From WHTB01 sp050699035 (GTDB lineage: Bacteria; Actinomycetota; Actinomycetes; Propionibacteriales; Nocardioidaceae), in the NCBI GenBank assembly GCA_050699035.1, contig JBOHDE010000001.1:13512-77511 (forward strand): DNA of 64,000 nt, written 5' to 3'. This document shows positions 33,210 to 42,644 of this stretch, in pieces. The notes under the pieces were generated by a model. It saw nothing but the letters and a program-made list of their open reading frames with translations. It was not told the DNA's origin and searched no databases. The translations under genes were made by a program, and so were the position numbers. Positions within the stretch are counted from its first letter, which is position 1. The number at the start of each line of letters is the position of its first letter.

Positions 33210-34655
33210 ATGGGTGAGCGAAACGGAAGTCCGGCGACGTCGAGGTCGGCGCAGGGATGGGTGCTGGCCCTGGCGTCGGTGGCGTCGTTCATGCTGGCGC
33301 TGGACGCGCTGGTAGTGGCCACCTCGCTGACAGCGATCCGGCTCGACCTTGGCGCCACGATCGAGGGGCTGGGGTGGGCCGCGAACGCCTACAACGTGAG
33401 CTTCGCGGTGCTGCTCATGACGGGCGCGGCACTTGGCGACCGCTTCGGGCGCCGGCGGATGTACGTCGCCGGGCTCGTGCTGTTCGCGATGGCGTCCGCG
33501 GCGTGCGCGCTGTCGCCCGACATCGGCTGGCTGATCGCGGCTCGCGCCGTGCAGGGGGTGGGCGCGGCGGTGGTGGCACCGCTAGCCCTGACGCTGCTGA
33601 GCGCGGCGTTCCCACCTGAGCGGCGGGGCCGGGCGCTGGGGATCGTCGCGGGCCTTGCGGGCCTCGCGACGTTCAGCGGCCCGTTCGTCGGCGGCGCGAT
33701 CGCCGAGGGCCTGGCCTGGCAGTGGATCTTCTGGCTCAACGTCCCGATCGGTCTGTTCGCCGCATTCCTGGCGCATCGCCGGATCGGGGAGAGTGTCGGA
33801 CCGAACAGCAGCCTCGACCTCGGTGGCCTCACGTTGGTGACGGCGGGCGTGCTCGGGGTGGTCTGGGGGCTCGCCCGGGGGCATGTCGCCGGGTGGGGGA
33901 GCCTCGAGGTCTTGACGTCGCTGGTCGCCGGGGTGCTGCTGCTCACCGCCTTCGGTGCGTGGGAGCGGCACGCAGCCGCGCCGATGCTGCCGCTGCGGCT
34001 CTTCCGCAGTTCGGCCTTCACCGCGGGCAACGTGGCGAACTTCTGTCTCTGGGGTTCGCTGTACGGGTTCCTTTTCCTCACCGCGCAGTATCTGCAGACC
34101 GCGCTCGGCCACGGCCCGCTCGGCGCCGGACTGCGGCTGATGGCCTGCACCAGCGCGCTGATCCTCGTCGCCCCGCTCGCCGGCGCCCTGGCCGACCGTT
34201 TCGGTGAGCGGCGCTTCATGGTTGGCGGCCTGCTCCTGCAGACGACCGGCATGGCTTCGCTCGCACTGATCGCCGACGCCGACCTCGCCTTCTCCCTGAT
34301 GGTGCTGCCGCTCGTCGTCGGCGGGATCGGGGTGTCGATGGGCATCCCAACGGCCCAGCGCGCTGTTGTCGGGGCGGTCACCGCCGCCGAGGTCGGCCAG
34401 GCGTCCGGCGTCGTCACCACGCTGCGCGTCCTGGGCGGCGCATTCGGCATCGCGACGCTCACCGCGGTCTTCGCGGGCACCGGCGGCCTCGCCTCCTCGG
34501 CGGCGTTCGCCGACGGGTTCGCCCCCGCGATCGCCGTCGCCGCGGCGCTGGCGTTCGTGGGCGCGATCGCGGCCCTCTGGCTTCCCGGACGCACGCCCGG
34601 CGCCCGACCCCTCTCCACACCCACCATCGAGCAGGCCGCGGGAGTGACCACATGA
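33210..34655 (+). CDS. MFS drug efflux pump, DHA2 (14-helix) family
   Basis: 481 aa from ATG at 33210 with GGAGG upstream. Motif A is GDRFGRRRMYVAG and motif C the GLATFSGPFVGGAIAE stretch; about 14 helices, ending FVGAIAALWLPGRTPG. It expels small hydrophobic or cationic compounds with H+. It is followed, start-stop overlapping, by a small membrane gene and preceded by HxlR, so a drug-inducible pump is the simplest reading. Confidence 0.92.
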   Translation: MGERNGSPATSRSAQGWVLALASVASFMLALDALVVATSLTAIRLDLGATIEGLGWAANAYNVSFAVLLMTGAALGDRFGRRRMYVAGLVLFAMASAACALSPDIGWLIAARAVQGVGAAVVAPLALTLLSAAFPPERRGRALGIVAGLAGLATFSGPFVGGAIAEGLAWQWIFWLNVPIGLFAAFLAHRRIGESVGPNSSLDLGGLTLVTAGVLGVVWGLARGHVAGWGSLEVLTSLVAGVLLLTAFGAWERHAAAPMLPLRLFRSSAFTAGNVANFCLWGSLYGFLFLTAQYLQTALGHGPLGAGLRLMACTSALILVAPLAGALADRFGERRFMVGGLLLQTTGMASLALIADADLAFSLMVLPLVVGGIGVSMGIPTAQRAVVGAVTAAEVGQASGVVTTLRVLGGAFGIATLTAVFAGTGGLASSAAFADGFAPAIAVAAALAFVGAIAALWLPGRTPGARPLSTPTIEQAAGVTT

Positions 34656-35449
34656 GCGACAGTCCGATCCTGCTCACGGCGATGGTCGTCCTCGCCTGCC
34701 TCGCGCTGCCGCTCGCCGTCGGTGCCGTGCTCCACCGCGGCGCGCGCGCCGCCGGTTTCGGGCACCGGCGGGCGAGCCGACTCGGGTGGACCGCCGGGCT
34801 CGTACTCGCCGCCTGGCTGGCCGTGACCGCAGCCGTAGCCGGCGCCGGTCTGTACGCCACCGATCCCTGGCTGGGCGTCGGCGTGGCGGCTCCGCTGGTA
34901 TTGGGTCTGCTCGCCCTGCGCCTGTCCACGGTCACGGCCGCCCTCAGCGACGCCCGCACGCCCGCGGCGCTGGCCGCGGTCCAGGCTGTCCGCGTCGTGG
35001 GCGTCGTGTTCCTCGCGCTGCTCGCGCTGGACCGCCTCCCGCCAGGCTTCGCCGTTCCTGCCGGGATCGGTGACGTCCTGGTGGGGCTGCTGGCACCGGT
35101 CGTCGGCTACGCCCTATGGCGCCGGCAGTCCCGGCGAGGGCTCGGCATCGCGTTCAACGCCTTGGGACTCCTCGACCTCGTCGTCGCCATCCCGCTCGGC
35201 CTGCTGCATGCCCCCGGACGGCTTCAGCTGATCGTCACCGAGCCCACGGCCGGGATCATGGGCATGTTCCCGATGGCGCTGATCCCCACGTTCGTGGTGC
35301 CGTTGGCGATCCTGCTGCATGTCGCCTCGTTGCGGCTTCTCGTTGGTTCGGGCCGGCCCGACTCGGACGGTGTCGTGGTTGGCGTGCTGCGTCACGCTCG
35401 GTCCGGGTCTCACCCGGGCGCGAGTCGCGCAGCGCGGGACTCGAGGTAG
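34652..35449 (+). CDS. Uncharacterised integral membrane protein
   Basis: 265 aa, six to seven helices from residue 5 on (LTAMVVLACLALPLAVGAVL; AGLVLAAWLAVTAAVAGAGL; further ones to ~240). No family recognised. ATGA overlap with the MFS gene makes it part of the same transcript. The last 40 bp overlap the 3' end of the convergent sigma gene. Confidence 0.8.
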   Translation: MSDSPILLTAMVVLACLALPLAVGAVLHRGARAAGFGHRRASRLGWTAGLVLAAWLAVTAAVAGAGLYATDPWLGVGVAAPLVLGLLALRLSTVTAALSDARTPAALAAVQAVRVVGVVFLALLALDRLPPGFAVPAGIGDVLVGLLAPVVGYALWRRQSRRGLGIAFNALGLLDLVVAIPLGLLHAPGRLQLIVTEPTAGIMGMFPMALIPTFVVPLAILLHVASLRLLVGSGRPDSDGVVVGVLRHARSGSHPGASRAARDSR

Positions 35450-36633
35450 CGCTGCTCCGGGACGCTCAACGTGTGCCGAGCGGCCAGCTGATAGTGGGTG
35501 CGGGCGCCGTCCAGGTCACCCGCGGTGTCGAGCAGGTGCGCGCGGACGGCGTCGACCCGGTAGTGCCCGGCGAGCGCGGGGTCGGCCTCCGCCTCGGCGA
35601 GCTGGCGCAGGCCGGCCTCGGGGCCGTGCACCATGGCGACTGCGACGATCCGGTTGAGGCTGACCATCGGTCCGGGCGCGATGCTGCCGAGCAGCTCGTA
35701 CAGGGTGAGGATCTGCGGCCAGTCGGTGTCGTCGGCGTGACCCGCCTCACCGTGTACGGCGGCGATGGCCGCCTGCAGCTGGTACGGGCCGATCGGTGCG
35801 CTGGCCAGCGTCTCGGTGATCAGCGCGACGCCCTCGGCGATCGCCTCGGCGTCCCACCGGCTACGGTCCTGCTCGGCCAGCGGGACCAGGTCACCGTCGG
35901 GGTTGGTCCGGGCCGGGCGGCGGGCGTCGGTGAGCAGCATCAGGGCGAGCAGCCCGGCGACCTCACCGTCGTCCGGCAGCCGGTCCCGCAGCTGGCGGGT
36001 CAGCCGGATCGCCTCGGCGGTCAGCTCGACGCGGTGCAGCGCCGACCCGGAGCTGGCGGTGTAGCCCTCGTTGAAGATCAGGTACAGGACGCGCAGCACG
36101 GCGGCCATCCGCTCGGCGCGTTCGGACTCCGGAGGCATCCGGAAGTGGGCGCCGCTGGACTTGATCCGCTGCTTGGCCCGGCTGATCCGCTGACCCACCG
36201 TCGCCTCCGGGACCAACAGGGCGCGGGCGATCTCGGCCGTACTCAGCCCGCCGACCGCGCGCAGGGTCAGTGCGACCTGGGAGACCAGCGTGAGCGAGGG
36301 GTGACAGCACAGCAGCAGCAAGGTGAGGGTGTCGTCGACGGCGGGTACGGGGTCGGGGTCCGGTGGCGCCATTGCGGCGGCGGCCGACTCCCGGCGCCGG
36401 CGGGCCGTATCGCCGCGCCAGAGCTCGATCCGCCGCCGGGAGGCGACCGTGATCAGCCAGCCCTTCGGGTTGTCCGGCACTCCGTCGGTCGGCCACTGGA
36501 CCGCCGCCGCCAGCAGGGCCTCCTGGACGGCGTCCTCGCAGGTGTCGAAGCCGCCGTGGCGCCGGACCAGGGCGCCGAGGACCTGCGGCGCCAGGTCACG
36601 CAGCAGGTCCTCGACCTCGGGCGCCGTCCTCAC
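35410..36633 (-). CDS. ECF42-like sigma factor, second copy
   Basis: 407 aa from the GTG at 36633 that overlaps the YCII stop. Sigma region 2 is at ~10-70 (GGFDTCEDAVQEALLAAAV, NPKGWLITVASRRRIEL), region 4 at ~130-175 (LSTAEIARALLVPEATVGQ), then a ~220-residue helical extension with LPDDGEVAGLLALMLLTDA and RRPARTNPDGDLVPLAEQDR. It is the same arrangement as the pair at 1863-3574 but a different sequence, so the two control distinct regulons. Confidence 0.9.
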   Translation of the reverse strand: MRTAPEVEDLLRDLAPQVLGALVRRHGGFDTCEDAVQEALLAAAVQWPTDGVPDNPKGWLITVASRRRIELWRGDTARRRRESAAAAMAPPDPDPVPAVDDTLTLLLLCCHPSLTLVSQVALTLRAVGGLSTAEIARALLVPEATVGQRISRAKQRIKSSGAHFRMPPESERAERMAAVLRVLYLIFNEGYTASSGSALHRVELTAEAIRLTRQLRDRLPDDGEVAGLLALMLLTDARRPARTNPDGDLVPLAEQDRSRWDAEAIAEGVALITETLASAPIGPYQLQAAIAAVHGEAGHADDTDWPQILTLYELLGSIAPGPMVSLNRIVAVAMVHGPEAGLRQLAEAEADPALAGHYRVDAVRAHLLDTAGDLDGARTHYQLAARHTLSVPEQRYLESRAARLAPG

Positions 36634-37001
36634 ATCTGCGGCCCGCCGAGCTCCAGGACCGGCCGCACCTCGACCAGGCCGAACGCCGCCTCCGGCACCC
36701 GGGCGGCGCACTCGATCGCTCGCTCGAGGCTCTCGCACTCGAGCAGGTAGAAGCCGGCCAACAGCTCCTTCGCCTCGGCGAACGGACCGTCGGTCGTCAT
36801 CGTCTGGCCGTCGCGCACCGTCACGCGTGTGGTCGAAGAGGCGTCAGTCAAGGCCTCGGTCGCGATCAGCTCGCCCGAGGCGACCAGGTCATCGGTGAGC
36901 CCGGCGTAGTAGGCGAAGCCCTCGTCTCGCTGGGCGTCGGTGAACCCCTCCCAGATCGCCCGCGACTCCGGGTTGCCGTAGATCAGGATCAGGTACTTCA
37001 T
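36630..37001 (-). CDS. YCII/DGPF-domain protein, second copy
   Basis: 123 aa, YCII domain with the full signature TDGPFAEAKELLAGFYLLE. It couples through GTGA with the ECF42-like sigma gene. Compared with the first copy it carries DGPF rather than DGPY. Partner protein to the sigma factor by gene order. Confidence 0.9.
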   Translation of the reverse strand: MKYLILIYGNPESRAIWEGFTDAQRDEGFAYYAGLTDDLVASGELIATEALTDASSTTRVTVRDGQTMTTDGPFAEAKELLAGFYLLECESLERAIECAARVPEAAFGLVEVRPVLELGGPQM

Positions 37002-37154
37002 GCGGCCTCCATGGTGTGCCGAAATCCTCTCACCAGTGGTGTCGGGGCCGGGGCTTCGACGCCGTTCCGTCGGCTACGCACCGTTGCTACTCCGTGACGG
37101 GTCGCCATAGCATCGACGGGACCATCGCCCCAACAGCACCCAGGAGGGGTCACC

Positions 37155-38255
37155 ATGTCCCGCCTCATCTCGGCACCAGGACTCAGGTCGTTGCTCGCGG
37201 CAGCTGTGACTGTCGCGACCGCTGCCCTGGTCGCCATCGCCCTTTCACCCGGCCTCACGTCGGCCACGAGTACGTCCCCAGGGAACACGCAGGCCGCCAA
37301 GGCCCAGGCGGACGACGAGAACACCACCGAGCGCGTCGAGGATGTCGTGTTCGCGATCCATGGCGGCGCGGGCACCATCCGCCGCGAGGACCTGACGCCC
37401 GAACTCGAGCAGGAGTACCGCGACGCGCTCACCACCGCGGTGCGCGCCGGACATCGCGAGATCCAGCGCGGCAAGGACAGCACGGCCGCGGTCGAGGCCG
37501 CCATCAATACGATGGAGGACTCGCCGCTGTTCAACGCCGGCAAGGGCGCGGTCTTCACCACCGATGCCGAGAACGAGCTGGACTCCTCGATCATGGACGG
37601 CGCGACCCTGGACACCGGCGCGGTGACCGGGACGAAGCACATCAAGAACCCGATCTCGCTCGCCCGCGAGATCATGGAGCACTCGCGGCACGTGCTGCTG
37701 GCCGGCGAGGGAGCCGAGCTCTTCGCCCAGCACCGCGGGATCGAGCTCGTCACGCAGGACTATTTCTTCACCGAGCGCCGGTGGGAGTCGCTGATGCGGG
37801 CCAAGGACGGCGAGTCCGACTTCGCATTCGGCGAGACCAACACGGTGGGTGCCGTCGGCGTCGACCGCGACGGCGACCTGGCCGCTGGCACCTCGACCGG
37901 TGGGCTGACCAACAAGCCGGTCGGGCGGATCGGTGACTCCCCGATCGTCGGGGCCGGCACGTACGCCGACAACGACACGATGGCAGCCTCCGCGACCGGC
38001 ACCGGCGAGCTGTTCATCCGGCAGGCCGTCACGCACGACATCTCCGCCCAGATGGAGTACGCCGACCGCTCGGTCGCCGAGGCCGCGGGTGTCGCCATCG
38101 ACAAGACCGAGGAGATCGGTGGCGAGGACACCGGCGGCGTGATCGCCCTCGACCACGACCAGAACCTCGCCTTCGTCTTCAACACGACGGGGATGTACCG
38201 GGGCTACGTCACCGAGGACGGCGAGATCGTCGTCAAGATCTTCGGCGACGAGTAA
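37155..38255 (+). CDS. Secreted isoaspartyl peptidase/L-asparaginase (Ntn hydrolase)
   Basis: 366 aa. A signal peptide (LAAAVTVATAALVAIAL, cleavage near residue 35-45) precedes a type 2 asparaginase fold. Start of the mature alpha chain: VVFAIHGGAGTIRREDL; the nucleophilic Thr, freed by autocleavage, is T230 in GETNTVGAVGVDRDGD; GTSTGG is the substrate loop. It removes isoaspartyl residues or hydrolyses asparagine outside the cell. A secreted version is unusual. A perfect 20-bp stem follows the stop. Confidence 0.9.
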   Translation: MSRLISAPGLRSLLAAAVTVATAALVAIALSPGLTSATSTSPGNTQAAKAQADDENTTERVEDVVFAIHGGAGTIRREDLTPELEQEYRDALTTAVRAGHREIQRGKDSTAAVEAAINTMEDSPLFNAGKGAVFTTDAENELDSSIMDGATLDTGAVTGTKHIKNPISLAREIMEHSRHVLLAGEGAELFAQHRGIELVTQDYFFTERRWESLMRAKDGESDFAFGETNTVGAVGVDRDGDLAAGTSTGGLTNKPVGRIGDSPIVGAGTYADNDTMAASATGTGELFIRQAVTHDISAQMEYADRSVAEAAGVAIDKTEEIGGEDTGGVIALDHDQNLAFVFNTTGMYRGYVTEDGEIVVKIFGDE

Positions 38256-38286
38256 CCGGGGCCGCCTGGAACGGCACGGGCCCGTG

Positions 38287-38336
38287 CCGTACCCGATCAT
38301 CCCCACGTCTGCAGGAGTGGGGATGATCGGGTACGG
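38287..38336. terminator. Long perfect hairpin after the isoaspartyl peptidase gene
   Basis: CCGTACCCGATCATCCCCAC (38287-38306) pairs without mismatch with GTGGGGATGATCGGGTACGG (38317-38336) around a 10-nt loop. Likely a terminator, though without a T-run. Confidence 0.7.
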
Positions 38337-38386
38337 GTGGGGGCGACTCGCCACGTAGCCACCAGCGCCGGTACCGACCCACCTCA

Positions 38387-38446
38387 TCGACTGGCGCGTT
38401 GCGTAGGCCCGCTGTCCGGTTTGTCCCTACGCAACGCGCCAGTCGA
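38387..38446. repeat. Family C hairpin element, inverted copy
   Basis: Stem TCGACTGGCGCGTTGCGTAGG with a perfect 21-bp partner; loop CCCGCTGTCCGGTTTGTC, the reverse complement of the loop at 16766-16827. So it is the same element in the opposite orientation, here before the SDR gene. Confidence 0.92.
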
Positions 38447-38496
38447 CGACGTGGCCCACCCACACATGCAGCAGGAGAGCTCGAAAGCTCGCGAAC

Positions 38497-39357
38497 TCAG
38501 CAGAAGCCGACCAGGTCGGAGCTCACTTGCCAGAGCCGGGTCGCAGTGGCCTCGTCGTAGCTGGCCGCCGAGGATCTCTTCGGCTTGCGGTTGGCGAAGT
38601 AGCGACCCGTCACCTGCTCGAGACCGTGAGCCGACGCGGCGTGGATCGACGTGGCGGCGCCTCGAGCCGGCCGCCGCATGAAGGGCCGCACGAACGGGAC
38701 GAACATCTGCTGCACCCCGCCCGGGTCCTCGGCGCCGAACCTGGTGCTCACCATGCCGGGATGCAGCGCGTTGGCGGTGACCGAGGTGTCCCGCAGCCTC
38801 CTGGCCAGCTCGTACGTGAACACGACGTTGGCGAGCTTGGACTGGCCGTACGCCCGGGCGCCGGAGTAGGACCGTTCGCCCTGCAGGTCGTCGAAGTCGA
38901 TCCGCCCCGTGCCGTGCGCATGGGAGGAGACCGTGACCACCCGCGCCGGGGCACTCTGCCGAAGCCGGTCGAGCAGCAGGTTGGTGAGCAGGAACGGCGC
39001 GAGGTGGTTGAGGGCGAAGGTGTGCTCGAGCCCGTCAGCGGTGACGCGCCGCGTGTTCCAGTAGCCCCCGACGTTGTTCACCAGCACATCGATCCGGGGC
39101 AGGCGGTGGAGTACGTCGTCGGCGAGCCGCCGCACCTCCGCCTGGGCGGAGAGGTCCGCGACGAACACGTCCACCTGGCCGCCGCCCGCCGTGCGGATCT
39201 CGCGCGCTGCGTCATCCGTACGCCCCCGGTCCCGGCCGGTGATCGCGACGTGGGCACCCATCGCGGCCAGACCGACGGCGGTCGCCTTGCCGATGCCACT
39301 CGTGGCACCGGTGACGACCACCGTGCGGCCGGCCATCGGCCCGCTCACTGGATTCAC
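38497..39357 (-). CDS. Short-chain dehydrogenase/reductase
   Basis: 286 aa from GTG at 39357 (overlaps the upstream stop). Classical SDR: TGATSGIGKATAVGLA cofactor site, LVNNVGGYW, catalytic Ser in VVTVSSHAHG and YGQSKLANVVF (Tyr and Lys). NADP preference is probable from GRDRGRTDD. C-terminal residues (PFMRRPARGAATSIHAA) resemble retinol-dehydrogenase-like SDRs. It reduces a carbonyl compound; third gene of the operon with the MDR reductase and DUF4386 protein, under the TetR at 41088. Confidence 0.9.
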   Translation of the reverse strand: MNPVSGPMAGRTVVVTGATSGIGKATAVGLAAMGAHVAITGRDRGRTDDAAREIRTAGGGQVDVFVADLSAQAEVRRLADDVLHRLPRIDVLVNNVGGYWNTRRVTADGLEHTFALNHLAPFLLTNLLLDRLRQSAPARVVTVSSHAHGTGRIDFDDLQGERSYSGARAYGQSKLANVVFTYELARRLRDTSVTANALHPGMVSTRFGAEDPGGVQQMFVPFVRPFMRRPARGAATSIHAASAHGLEQVTGRYFANRKPKRSSAASYDEATATRLWQVSSDLVGFC

Positions 39358-39995
39358 GAACCGTCCTTGATGGTCGACGGCGGTCCGAATCCCTTGGCGA
39401 TCAACCAGATCGGCATCAACACGAACTCGAACAGTCCACCCGGAATCAGGAGAACCTGTCCCGTTCCCTCGTTCATTTCCAGAACGCCGAGGAGGTCGAG
39501 CGGCACTCCCAGCGAAAGCAAGGCGTAACCGACCAGACCGAGCACGGCGATGGGCCGAGGGACCAACCGTGAGACGAACAGCAGGTAGGTGAGTATCAGG
39601 CCGCCGACACCGGTCGGGACGTAGACCCAGAGAAGGTGATTCGGGACGACCTGCAACTGGTTCAGCAGGTAGACCCCGCAGGCGGCGGACACGGCGAGCT
39701 CGACGATTCTGAGTACCGCGTACGAGAGGGCCAGTCGTTGATCGACCTCCTTCAAGACGCGGTACATCAACAGGCCGATGCCCACGACGGCGATGCCGGA
39801 GCACATCATCAACAGGACGCCGACCGTTGGTCGGGCTTCGGTGTCACCGTCCACGAAGGACTGGATCAGTGCCGTGCCGAACATCGCCATGACCATCTGG
39901 ACGATGAACAGAATGCCCACGGTGACCGCGATCTTCCGTCGTGACCTGACCGCCTTCGGTGGTTGAACATTGGTCGTGGTCTGCGTGGCGGTCAT
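39354..39995 (-). CDS. DUF4386 membrane protein
   Basis: 213 aa, about six helices (KIAVTVGILFIVQMVMAMFG at the start; LLWVYVPTGVGGLILTYLLF; FEFVLMPIWLIAKGF near the end), and the loop after helix 2 has the LMYRVLKEVDQRLALSYAV stretch typical of DUF4386. Biochemical role unknown. It sits between the MDR reductase and the SDR with 4-bp overlaps both ways, so it is made with them. Confidence 0.85.
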   Translation of the reverse strand: MTATQTTTNVQPPKAVRSRRKIAVTVGILFIVQMVMAMFGTALIQSFVDGDTEARPTVGVLLMMCSGIAVVGIGLLMYRVLKEVDQRLALSYAVLRIVELAVSAACGVYLLNQLQVVPNHLLWVYVPTGVGGLILTYLLFVSRLVPRPIAVLGLVGYALLSLGVPLDLLGVLEMNEGTGQVLLIPGGLFEFVLMPIWLIAKGFGPPSTIKDGS

Positions 39996-41032
39996 GGGGT
40001 TCCTTCTTCGGTGGGGACGGTGATGGCGACCTTGCCGCGTACGTCGCCGGCTTCGAGGTGACGCATGGCCTCTGGGACTCGGTCCAGGGGGTAGGTCCGG
40101 TCGATGCTCGGCGTCACCGTGCCGGCCTCGAGGTAGGGGGTGAGTCGTTCGAGGTCGCTGGCGCGCTCCTCGCTGGCCAGCATGGTCAGCCGCTGGCGGA
40201 CGAAGCGCGACAGCGCCGGCGCGCGCAGGGTGCGGCCGAAGCCGCCCGTCCACCGTCCGCCTTCCTCGCCACCGACGATGACCGCCGTGCCGGTCGGCGT
40301 GAGAGCGCGACGCAGCCGCGACAGGGACGGGTTGCCGCCGATGTCGAGGATCAGGTCGTAGCGCTGGGCACCATCGGCGAAGTCGTCGCGGGTGTAGTCG
40401 ATCACGTAGTCGGCGCCGAGCGACCGCACCAGGTCCAGCTTCGCGGTGCTGCAGACCCCGGTGACCTCCGCCCCGAGGGCCTTGGCCAGCTGCACGGCGT
40501 AGCTGCCGACTCCACCCGACGCGCCGAGGACCAGCACCCGCTGGCCGTGCTCCACCCGGCCGGCGTCGCACAGGGCCTGCAGGGCGGTGCCCGCCGAGAT
40601 CGGGACCACCGCGGCCTGCTCGAAGGACAGGTTGGCCGGCTTGCGGGCGAGCTTGTCCTCCCGGGCCGCGGCGTACTCGGCGAACGAGCCGCGAGACATC
40701 CCGAACACCTCGTCGCCCGCGGCGAACCTGGTGACGGCCGGGCCGACGGCGACGACGGTGCCGGCGACGTCGATCCCGGGCACCGGGTTCTTCGGCCCGC
40801 GGAAGCCGAAGCCGATGACCCGGAGCAGGTACGGACGGCCCGCCATCAGGTGCCACGTGCCCCGGTCGAGGCCGGCGGCGTGCACCCGCAGCAGCACCTC
40901 GTTGTCGGCCAGGTCGGGATGGGCGGTCCGGCCGAGCCTCAGTACGTCGACGGAGCCGTACCCGTCCTGCACGATCGCCTGCACTGTGGTCTCCGTCGTC
41001 GGTCTTTGATGGCTGGTACGTTGTGCGTCCAC
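39992..41032 (-). CDS. NAD(P)H-dependent quinone oxidoreductase, zinc-independent MDR
   Basis: 346 aa. GroES-like N-terminal domain then Rossmann fold; GASGGVGSYAVQLAKALGA binds the cofactor. The zinc ligands of true alcohol dehydrogenases are missing (RVHAAGLDRGTWH in their place), as in quinone/enoyl reductases. It reduces quinones or alpha,beta-unsaturated carbonyls. First gene of the operon, divergent from the TetR gene whose operator covers its promoter. Confidence 0.9.
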   Translation of the reverse strand: MDAQRTSHQRPTTETTVQAIVQDGYGSVDVLRLGRTAHPDLADNEVLLRVHAAGLDRGTWHLMAGRPYLLRVIGFGFRGPKNPVPGIDVAGTVVAVGPAVTRFAAGDEVFGMSRGSFAEYAAAREDKLARKPANLSFEQAAVVPISAGTALQALCDAGRVEHGQRVLVLGASGGVGSYAVQLAKALGAEVTGVCSTAKLDLVRSLGADYVIDYTRDDFADGAQRYDLILDIGGNPSLSRLRRALTPTGTAVIVGGEEGGRWTGGFGRTLRAPALSRFVRQRLTMLASEERASDLERLTPYLEAGTVTPSIDRTYPLDRVPEAMRHLEAGDVRGKVAITVPTEEGTP

Positions 41033-41036
41033 GGTA

Positions 41037-41053
41037 TTCGTACAAAGTACGAA
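41037..41053. promoter_or_regulatory. TetR operator
   Basis: TTCGTAC-aaa-GTACGAA, a perfect 17-bp dyad, 4 bp beyond the start of the MDR gene and 34 bp before the TetR start. It can shut off both divergent genes. Confidence 0.82.
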
Positions 41054-41087
41054 GGCGCTATGACCCGAACGGGCCAGGGGGAGTGGG

Positions 41088-41753
41088 ATGTCTGAGCCAG
41101 TCCGCGACCGCCGTCAGGGTCGCCCTCGGCTGAGCCGGGAACGCGTGCTGCGCGGTGCGGTCGCAGTCGCCGACGCCGGCGGGATCGGGTCGCTGACGAT
41201 CCGCTCGTTGGCCAAGGAGCTCGGCGTGAAGCCGATGTCGGTCTACTACCACGTCGCCAACAAGGACGAGATCCTCGACGGCATCATCGACCTGGTCTTC
41301 GGTGAGATCGAGCTGCCGTCGACCGACGGCGACTGGAGCGCGCAGCTGCGTCGGCGGGCGGTCTCGGCGCGGGCGGCGCTGAGGCGGCACCGCTGGGCGA
41401 TCGGGCTGATGGAGTCGCGGACCAGCCCCGGCCCGGCGACGCTTCGCCACCATGACGCGGTCATCGGCACGCTCCGCGGGGCGGGCTTCACGGTGGAGAT
41501 GGCCGCCCACGCGTACGCCCTGATCGACAGCTATGTCTACGGTTTCGCCCTGCAGGAGGCCGCGCTGCCCTTCGCCCCGGAGACCGTCACCGAGGTCGCC
41601 GAGCCGATCATGCAGCAGTTCCCGGTCGACGAGTACCCGCACCTGGTCGAGCTGGCGACCGAGTACGTCCTGCAGCCCGGGTACGACTTCGGCGACGAGT
41701 TCGAGCACGGGCTCGGCGTCATCCTCGACGCGCTCACCAGGTCGCTTCCCTGA
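41088..41753 (+). CDS. TetR-family repressor with TetR_C domain
   Basis: 221 aa. N-terminal helix-turn-helix ([20 protein letters not shown] then [13 protein letters not shown]), a tetracycline-repressor-type C-terminal domain from ~90. The divergent MDR/DUF4386/SDR operon is the natural target, through the TTCGTAC dyad. The inducer is presumably an electrophile or quinone that the operon then reduces. Confidence 0.9.
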   Translation: MSEPVRDRRQGRPRLSRERVLRGAVAVADAGGIGSLTIRSLAKELGVKPMSVYYHVANKDEILDGIIDLVFGEIELPSTDGDWSAQLRRRAVSARAALRRHRWAIGLMESRTSPGPATLRHHDAVIGTLRGAGFTVEMAAHAYALIDSYVYGFALQEAALPFAPETVTEVAEPIMQQFPVDEYPHLVELATEYVLQPGYDFGDEFEHGLGVILDALTRSLP

Positions 41754-41830
41754 CCAGTGGCTCGGCCGGGAACCGTCTGCGTCCGCGCCGCGTCCAACCG
41801 GTCAGTCGGGGTCTGGACGGGAGGACAAGG

Positions 41831-42610
41831 ATGGACGCGAAGATCACCCTCAACGTACGCAGCCTGCTGCTCGTCATCATGGTCGCGCTGGCCGTGCTCG
41901 CGGCGTACACGATCGGCACAGGAGCCGGTCGCGCTCCTGCTGCGACGGCGGCCGCGGAGGAGACACCCCCGGAGCGCACGATCGCGATGACCGCCAGTGG
42001 TGAGGCCACGGCGGTGCCCGACCAGCTGTCGTTCGGCATCTCGGTGCGGACCCGAGCCGACGACATCTCGGCCGCGCTCGACCGCGCCAACCGGACCACG
42101 CGGCGGGTCCTCCAAGCACTGAGCGAGTACGGAGTCGCGAAGAAGGACGTGCAGACGACCGACCTGTCGATCCACCCCGTTCGTACCCGCAAGAGCAAGG
42201 ATCATCCGGTCGTCACGCGGTACGCCGTGGCACAGGACCAGCAGGTGCTCGTCCGGTCCTTCGCCGACGCCGGCAAGGCGGTCAGTGCGGCGGTCGAGGC
42301 CGGCGGCAACGCCGTACGGGTGCACGGGCTGACCCTAAAGGTCGGCAACACCGACGAGCTGATCAAGGACGCCCGCGACCAGGCAGTGGCGGCCGCGACC
42401 GAGAAGGCCGAGCAGTACGCCGCCGCCACCGGCCGGTCCCTCGGTGACGTGACCCAGATCCGTGAGGTCGGCGCGAAGCCACGGCCCTACGGCTACGAGG
42501 AACAGTCCGGCTCATTGGATGCCGTCCGCCTCAGCAAAGTGCCGATCAGTGCCGGCTCGGAGCAGCTGCGGGTCACCGTGTCGGTGGTGTGGGACCTCGC
42601 CGACAGCTGA
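41831..42610 (+). CDS. SIMPL-domain (DUF541) exported protein
   Basis: 259 aa, SD AGGACAAGG upstream. One N-terminal helix (LLLVIMVALAVLAAYTIG) then an SIMPL domain (~50-255), starting TIAMTASGEATAVPDQLSF and ending LRVTVSVVWDLAD, with the AAVEAGGNAVRVHGLTL repeat stretch. Periplasm-side or cell-surface oligomeric protein; members form ring-like assemblies, in vivo role unclear. Confidence 0.85.
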   Translation: MDAKITLNVRSLLLVIMVALAVLAAYTIGTGAGRAPAATAAAEETPPERTIAMTASGEATAVPDQLSFGISVRTRADDISAALDRANRTTRRVLQALSEYGVAKKDVQTTDLSIHPVRTRKSKDHPVVTRYAVAQDQQVLVRSFADAGKAVSAAVEAGGNAVRVHGLTLKVGNTDELIKDARDQAVAAATEKAEQYAAATGRSLGDVTQIREVGAKPRPYGYEEQSGSLDAVRLSKVPISAGSEQLRVTVSVVWDLADS

Positions 42611-42644
42611 TCCGAGCCCGAGCACTTCTCGCGTACGACCCGGG

